Shown one piece after another: positions 59,624 to 64,000 of a stretch of DNA of 64,000 bases (positions are counted from its first letter, which is position 1; each line of letters opens with the position of its first letter). This stretch comes from Acidipropionibacterium timonense (GTDB lineage Bacteria > Actinomycetota > Actinomycetes > Propionibacteriales > Propionibacteriaceae): the NCBI RefSeq assembly GCF_900605005.1, contig NZ_LR027558.1:1-64000 (forward strand), read 5' to 3'. The translations under genes and the position numbers were made by a program. The notes under the pieces are model-generated. The model did not search any database, was not told where the DNA came from, and was given only the letters and a program-made list of their open reading frames with translations.

Positions 59624-59802
59624 CAGGTCGACGCCCGCGCCCCGCCAGGGGTGAGGGTCGCCCGCGAAGGGGCCCCTGTCGGGCTCCTCGACGGCGTCAG
59701 CCACCACACCATTCGTACGTCACGTTCCGTGCCCTCGGCCGAGGGCACCGGACAGGCACATTCCGGCGAGAGCCGGGCTTTCACCAGAAGGAGAGCACCA
59801 CA

Positions 59803-60042
59803 ATGGCCGGTCCACAGCGCAAGTCTGTGAACAAGAAGAAGATCGTCCCTGTCAAGACCGTGCACATCGGCGAGGTCGACTACAAGGACACCGCCCTGCT
59901 GCGCAAGTTCATCTCCGAGCGCGGCAAGATCCGCGCCCGACGCGTCACCGGGCTGTCCGTCCAGGACCAGCGCAAGGTCGCCATCGCGATCAAGAACGCG
60001 CGCGAACTGGCCCTGCTGCCCTACGCCTCGACGGCGCGCTGA
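59803..60042 (+). CDS. rpsR: 30S ribosomal protein S18
   Basis: The 79-residue basic protein contains the S18 core ([24 protein letters not shown] and [19 protein letters not shown]). It pairs with S6 on the ribosome. AAGGAGAG precedes the ATG. No CxxC zinc motif is seen, so it is the zinc-independent form. Confidence 0.97.
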   Translation: MAGPQRKSVNKKKIVPVKTVHIGEVDYKDTALLRKFISERGKIRARRVTGLSVQDQRKVAIAIKNARELALLPYASTAR

Positions 60043-60056
60043 GAAGGGAGAACGAC

Positions 60057-60506
60057 ATGAAGCTCATTCTCACCGCACCGGTCGAGAAGCTGGGTGTCCC
60101 CGGCGACATCGTCGAGGTCAAGGACGGCTACGGCCGCAACTTCCTGCTGCCGCAGAACTACGCCATCCGCTGGACCCGTGGCGCCGAGGCGCAGATCGAC
60201 CAGATCAAGCGCGCCCGTGCCGCCAAGGAGATCAAGACCAAGGAGCAGGCCGAGGTGGTCCGCTCCCAGCTCGAGGACCTCAAGGTCCAGATCCCGGTCC
60301 AGGCCGGCGACACCGGGCGGCTCTTCGGCGCCGTCACCCCGGCCGACATCGTCCTGGCCGTCAAGAAGGCCGGTGGCCCGGCCCTCGACAAGCGGTCCAT
60401 CGAGATCGTCAAGCCCATCAAGACCATCGGCAACCACACCGTCGGGGTCAGGCTGCACGACGCCATCAAGGGTCACGTCACCGTCGAGACCGTTCCGGCG
60501 AAGTGA
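60057..60506 (+). CDS. rplI: 50S ribosomal protein L9
   Basis: The 149-residue protein has the N-terminal L9 domain (MKLILTAPVEKLGVPGDIVE, then DGYGRNFLLPQNYAIRWT), the long connecting helix and the C-terminal RNA-binding domain (TGRLFGAVTPADIVLA). It ends the ribosomal operon, with a terminator about 65 bases downstream. Confidence 0.98.
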   Translation: MKLILTAPVEKLGVPGDIVEVKDGYGRNFLLPQNYAIRWTRGAEAQIDQIKRARAAKEIKTKEQAEVVRSQLEDLKVQIPVQAGDTGRLFGAVTPADIVLAVKKAGGPALDKRSIEIVKPIKTIGNHTVGVRLHDAIKGHVTVETVPAK

Positions 60507-60571
60507 GGTCGGTCCGCCGTGGGGCTCGGCCCTGACGGCGGTGGACCCGCCTGGGTCCGGATCGACGCGAG

Positions 60572-60603
60572 ACTCCCCGTCCTCCGCTCGGAGGGCGGGG
60601 AGT
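60572..60603 (+). terminator. Hairpin terminator of the rpsF operon
   Basis: ACTCCCCG and CGGGGAGT pair, and an inner CCTCCG/CGGAGG stem continues after a one-base mismatch, giving about 14 paired bases. A short T-containing tail follows. Confidence 0.75.
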
Positions 60604-60717
60604 TCTGCATCCGGTGGAGTCCGGCGGGGTCGGGGAACGCGGCCGGCGGGTCGGGCCCCCGGCTGCGGCTCCTCACCTCGTCCGCGGGTCAGTGAGGGCT
60701 CGACGTCGGCGAGCCGG

Positions 60718-61170
60718 TCAGCGCGCCTCCTGCCGTGGGTCCGCGTCGCCGGGTCGTGACGCCGCCACCCCGAGCTCGTCCAGCAGCCCGCGCACGCGGG
60801 CATCGATGTCGTCGCGGATGAGATCCATCCGCTGAGGTCCCTCGATGCCACGCAGTGAGGGCTCGTCGGTGTCCCACACCTCGATGGTCCCGCGCATCCC
60901 GGCGACCGGGTCGACGTGCGCCGCGGTGCCCACGACGACGACCCGGTCGACCCGACGCAACAGCTCGGCATCGACGGGTTTGGGGTGTTCCCCGGCGCAG
61001 CTGGCACCGACTCGGGCCAGACTGGCCACGGACTCGGCATTGAGGTCACCGCGCGGGTCGGTCCCGGCGCTGTGCACCTCGACCTTCCCACCACCGCGCA
61101 GCCGGGCGAGGGCGGCGGCCATCTGGCTCTTTCCGGCGTTGCGCACGCAGACGAACAGCACGCTGGGCAT
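60718..61170 (-). CDS. Low-molecular-weight phosphatase/arsenate reductase-like protein
   Basis: The 150-residue protein has the LMW protein-tyrosine phosphatase loop FVCVRNAGKSQMAAAL near residue 6, in the form typical of actinobacterial arsenate reductases, with Cys8 as nucleophile. The DP motif in VWDTDEP near 100 supplies the general-acid region. A second cysteine in ASCAGEHPKP could be the resolving residue of an arsenate reductase. No arsenite pump or ArsR gene is adjacent, so the substrate is uncertain. Confidence 0.8.
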   Translation of the reverse strand: MPSVLFVCVRNAGKSQMAAALARLRGGGKVEVHSAGTDPRGDLNAESVASLARVGASCAGEHPKPVDAELLRRVDRVVVVGTAAHVDPVAGMRGTIEVWDTDEPSLRGIEGPQRMDLIRDDIDARVRGLLDELGVAASRPGDADPRQEAR

Positions 61171-61185
61171 GGGTCCTCCTCGTGC

Positions 61186-62562
61186 TCAGGCGAGCACCTG
61201 CTCGCGATCCTCCTCGTCGCGGCCATGACTCGTCCAGGCGTGACCCTGCTCGCGGTCGAGGTGGGTGGCGTCCTTGTTGCGCAGGGCGAAGACGTACACG
61301 AGCAGCGAGATGAACGACAGGACCGTGACGTAGGCGATGAACCACGGTACCCGTCCGGCCTGCTTGGCCGCGACGTAGATGAGCGGGGCGGTGCCGCCGA
61401 ACACCGAGTTGGCCAGGCCGTACCCCATGCCGACGCCGAGGGCGCGGATGTGCGCGGGGAAGAGCTCGGACTTCACCAGGGCGTTGATCGAGGTGTAGCC
61501 GGTGAGGATGACGTAGCCGATGAGCAGCAGGGTCATCGAGGTCGCCGGTGAGTGCGACTTCGGCAGCCGGGTGATGAGGACCCACGTGTAGAGCACCGCG
61601 CCGACGCCGAAGAAGACGAGCAGCGGCTTGCGTCCGACCCGGTCGGAGACGAGCCCGCCGATCGGTTGCAGGCACATGAGGATGAGCAGGGCGACGAGGT
61701 TGATCGTCGTGGCCGTCGTCGACTGGGCGCCGAAGGCCTTCTTGACGATGGCCGGGGCGTTGACCGAATAGGTGTAGAAGCACACCGTGCCGCCCATGGT
61801 GATGAGGAAGACGAGCAGCAGGGGACGCCAGTGGTCGACGAGCAGTGACCTCAGGGTGCCCGAGGTCGTGTCGGCACCCGAGCGGATGGCGTCGAGGTGG
61901 GCGTCGGTGAGGGACTCGTCCATGGTGCGGCGCAGCCACAGGACGACGACCGCCGAGAGGCCACCGATACCGAAGGCGATGCGCCAGCCGTAGCGGGTGA
62001 TGTCGGCCTCGGACATCGTCGCGGTCTCGACGAGGAGGACCGCCTGGGCCAGGACCTGACCGCCGACGAGGGTGACGTACTGGAAGCTCGAGAGGAATCC
62101 GCGTCGGTTCGCCGTGGCCGCCTCGGACATGTACGTCGCGGAGGTGCCGTACTCGCCGCCGGTGGCGAAGCCCTGGACGAGGCGGCAGAGGATGAGTCCG
62201 AGGGCCGCCCCCACGCCGATGGAGTCGCGGGTCGGCAGGATCGCCACGACGAGGGAGGCCATGGCCATGACGGTGACCGAGAAGGTGAGGGCGGAGCGTC
62301 GTCCGTGCCGGTCGGCCCAGCGCCCGAAGAACCACGACCCGAGCGGCCTCATGACGAAGGTGATGGCGAAGACGGCATAGGCGTAGACCGCGGACGACGT
62401 GTCGGCCGGGTCGAAGAACTGGCTCTCGAAGTAACTGACGAAAACCGTGTAGGTGTAGACGTCGTACCATTCGACGAGGTTGCCGAGGCACCCCTTGAGG
62501 GTGTTCCAGGCTGCGCGCGAGAGGTTCGTCTCCTGACGGACCATCGGTTGGGTGGTGGCCAC
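61186..62562 (-). CDS. MFS transporter, metabolite:H+ symporter (MHS/KgtP type)
   Basis: The 458-residue protein has 12 membrane helices and MHS-family marks: GNLVEWYDVYTYTVF in helix 1, the RPLGSWFFGRWADRHGRRSAL loop between helices 2 and 3, and GFATGGEYGTSATYMSE in helix 5. Relatives import dicarboxylates such as alpha-ketoglutarate, or betaine. AAGGAG precedes the GTG at 62562. It ends 15 bases before the phosphatase start, on the same strand. Confidence 0.9.
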   Translation of the reverse strand: MATTQPMVRQETNLSRAAWNTLKGCLGNLVEWYDVYTYTVFVSYFESQFFDPADTSSAVYAYAVFAITFVMRPLGSWFFGRWADRHGRRSALTFSVTVMAMASLVVAILPTRDSIGVGAALGLILCRLVQGFATGGEYGTSATYMSEAATANRRGFLSSFQYVTLVGGQVLAQAVLLVETATMSEADITRYGWRIAFGIGGLSAVVVLWLRRTMDESLTDAHLDAIRSGADTTSGTLRSLLVDHWRPLLLVFLITMGGTVCFYTYSVNAPAIVKKAFGAQSTTATTINLVALLILMCLQPIGGLVSDRVGRKPLLVFFGVGAVLYTWVLITRLPKSHSPATSMTLLLIGYVILTGYTSINALVKSELFPAHIRALGVGMGYGLANSVFGGTAPLIYVAAKQAGRVPWFIAYVTVLSFISLLVYVFALRNKDATHLDREQGHAWTSHGRDEEDREQVLA

Positions 62563-62659
62563 CGTGGGCTCCTTTCATCTGCGGACGGTCCACTATCCAC
62601 CCGTTGTGAGAGGTTTCTCACCATTGTGACCAGATTGTCATTTTTCCGGGGGTGGTGTC

Positions 62660-63208
62660 GTGACCGACGAGTGGCAGAGCGGCGTCGTCTTCACCCACAC
62701 CCTCACCCTCGAACTCGACGACGCCGCCCAGAGTCTCGTCGGTCGGGCCCGGGACGGCCTCGCCGCCCGGGGGATTCCCGTCCTGCACCAGCCGGCACAC
62801 ATCACCCTGGCGTGCGTCGACTCCATGACGGGGGTCGACGCCGCCCTCGTCGGATCGCGGTGGCCCCGGTCGGTGACGCTGGCCTCGGCCTGTCCGCTGC
62901 CGAACTCGGACGGCGTCGCGTCGCTGTGCCTGCACGGGGCGGGAGGGCCGGACCTGGCCCCGGGGCCGCTCCTGGGGGAGCACCGCCGGCTGCACGAGCG
63001 GCTGGCCCGGGCCGGGGTGACGACCTTCACGTACTACGGGCCGGAGCACTGGCACCCCCATGTGACGGTCGGCTACCGGATCCCGGCCCACCGGGTGGGG
63101 GCGGCGGTCGACCTGCTCGGGGCGTGGGCGCCGGCCCGGGTCGGGGTACGCGCCGTCACCGTGTGGGAGGTCGGGTCGGGGCGGACCCATACCCTCGTCG
63201 AGCTGTGA
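62660..63208 (+). CDS. 2'-5' RNA ligase-like 2H phosphoesterase
   Basis: The 182-residue protein has the two HxT motifs of the 2H phosphoesterase superfamily, PAHITLA near residue 46 and HPHVTVG near 134, which form the active site for 2'-3' or 2'-5' RNA phosphate chemistry. It is divergent from the MHS transporter with about 97 bases between. The biological substrate is unknown. Confidence 0.82.
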   Translation: MTDEWQSGVVFTHTLTLELDDAAQSLVGRARDGLAARGIPVLHQPAHITLACVDSMTGVDAALVGSRWPRSVTLASACPLPNSDGVASLCLHGAGGPDLAPGPLLGEHRRLHERLARAGVTTFTYYGPEHWHPHVTVGYRIPAHRVGAAVDLLGAWAPARVGVRAVTVWEVGSGRTHTLVEL

Positions 63209-63220
63209 GGATGCTGAAGA

Positions 63221-63245
63221 GGGGCCCTCGCGAGGAGCGGGCCCC
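63221..63245 (+). terminator. Hairpin terminator after the 2H phosphoesterase gene
   Basis: GGGGCCC and GGGCCCC form a perfect 7-bp stem around an 11-base loop, 13 bases beyond the stop. A TAGACT -10-like box for uppP follows at about 63264. Confidence 0.65.
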
Positions 63246-63324
63246 GGGCGTGACGTCGGCCTAGACTTGGCCAGCGGCACCGACGTGCCCTGCTTCCCCG
63301 TCACCGTGAGAGAGGTCCCAGCCC

Positions 63325-64000
63325 GTGAACTGGCTCCACGCCGTCATCCTCGGCATCGTCGAGGGCATCACCGAGTTCCTGCCGGTCTCGAGCACCGGAC
63401 ACCTGCGCATCGTCGAGAAGCTCCTGGGCTACGACATCCAAGGGGCCGGGATCACCGCCTTCACGGCGATCATCCAGGTCGGGGCCATCATCGCGGCCAT
63501 CATCTACTTCTGGTCCGACATCGTGCGGATCGTCGTCGCATGGTTCAAGGGCCTGACGAACAAGGACGCCCGGACCGACCCCGACTACACGCTCGGCTGG
63601 GGGATCATCATCGGGTCGATCCCGGTGGCCGTCGTCGGCCTGCTCTTCAAGCACGCCATCGAGACCACCCTGGCGTCGATGTGGGTCGTGGCCGGGGCGC
63701 TCATCATCTGGTCGCTCGTCATGTGGATCGCCGACCGGCGCACCGACCTGGGCCGCGACATGAGCCAGGTCAAGCTCGTCGACGCCATCATCATCGGCTG
63801 CTTCCAGGCCCTCTCGCCGCTCTTCCCGGGCATCTCCCGCTCGGGGGCGACGATCTCGGCCGGCCTCTTCCGACGGTTCGACCGCGAGACGGCCACCCGG
63901 CTGTCCTTCTTCATGGGCATCCCGGCCCTCGTCGCGGCCGGTGCCTACGAGGCCATCGGGGCCGCCTCGGACATCTCCAACGGCGGCATCGGCTGGGGTC
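63325..64000 (+). CDS. uppP: Undecaprenyl-diphosphatase, 5' part (runs off the window)
   Basis: The 225 visible codons encode most of a BacA-type integral membrane phosphatase that recycles undecaprenyl diphosphate for cell-wall synthesis and gives bacitracin tolerance. The catalytic EGITEFLPVSSTGHL lies at 13-27 and PGISRSG at 168-174. The GTG at 63325 gives the normal N-terminus (NWLHAVILGIVEG). The usual length is about 275 residues, so only the last 50 or so are missing because the window ends. Confidence 0.96.
   Translation, partial: MNWLHAVILGIVEGITEFLPVSSTGHLRIVEKLLGYDIQGAGITAFTAIIQVGAIIAAIIYFWSDIVRIVVAWFKGLTNKDARTDPDYTLGWGIIIGSIPVAVVGLLFKHAIETTLASMWVVAGALIIWSLVMWIADRRTDLGRDMSQVKLVDAIIIGCFQALSPLFPGISRSGATISAGLFRRFDRETATRLSFFMGIPALVAAGAYEAIGAASDISNGGIGWG

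Noticed and set aside
60507-60717. Possible tRNA or small RNA gene after rplI
   Set aside because: No cloverleaf or T-arm could be drawn; the only clear structure is the terminator at 60572-60603.

Overview
The window is very GC-rich, densely packed, and uses GTG starts and ATGA/GTGA start-stop overlaps freely. Together with an actinobacterial-type DapC-like aminotransferase, an LmbE/Mca-family deacetylase, anaerobic glycerol-3-phosphate dehydrogenase GlpABC and a FemX-like peptidoglycan enzyme, this points to a high-GC Gram-positive actinobacterium. Propionibacteriaceae (Cutibacterium/Acidipropionibacterium type) is my best guess, inferred from gene content and not proven. Many genes have a TANNNT-like -10 box 6-7 nt before the start codon, so leaderless mRNAs look common.

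Layout. 1-5113: a four-carbon acid-sugar cluster (otnK-like kinase, ltnD-like dehydrogenase, GntP permease) lies between two perfect inverted 97-bp copies of the 3' end and terminator of alanine dehydrogenase. The right copy belongs to an intact ald; the left copy starts with what reads as the last codon and stop of a second ald that would lie outside the window. 5.6-12.7 kb: CycA-type amino acid permease, two-domain phosphofructokinase, NadE and a PfkB sugar kinase. 12.9-17.1 kb: L,D-transpeptidase lipoprotein, LmbE-family deacetylase, three small membrane proteins and a LacI regulator. 17.2-17.9 kb: a HigBA-type toxin-antitoxin pair whose start codon sits in a long palindrome. 18-21.4 kb: MarR regulator divergent from an ABC exporter, then YCII and VOC proteins. 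21.5-26 kb: a sucrose/fructoside operon (substrate-binding protein, two permeases, GH32 hydrolase) behind a palindromic operator. 26-30.7 kb: YbaK deacylase, PfkB kinase, class IV aminotransferase, TetR-MATE efflux pair.

30.7-40.6 kb: YhaO/YhaN-like (SbcDC-type) nuclease-ATPase pair, YceI protein divergent from a MarR regulator with twin operators, AAT-family permease, ClC channel and a D-hydroxyacid dehydrogenase. 40.8-45 kb: glpABC. 45.2-53.1 kb: DapC-like aminotransferase, a 5'-truncated pepT remnant, a glycosyltransferase bracketed by inverted copies of a 75-bp palindromic element, alanine-racemase-like/FemX pair, and an SDR-PlsC-GyrI-like operon. 53.4-58 kb: a solitary AAA ATPase with a mutated Walker A lysine, endonuclease IV, acyl-CoA synthetase and rhodanese. 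58-60.5 kb: tandem-repeat tracts followed by rpsF-ssb-rpsR-rplI. 60.7-64 kb: arsenate-reductase-like phosphatase, MHS-type transporter, 2H phosphoesterase and the 5' part of uppP.

Most of the window is housekeeping and catabolic. The parts that ordinary annotation does not explain are the inverted ald-end repeat, the three-copy palindromic element family, the operator-like arrays at the toxin-antitoxin, yceI/marR and ATPase promoters, the tandem repeats before rpsF, and the ATPase with the substituted P-loop lysine. I did not find a convincing new multi-gene defence or mobile system. No tRNA, rRNA, CRISPR array or insertion-sequence transposase was seen.
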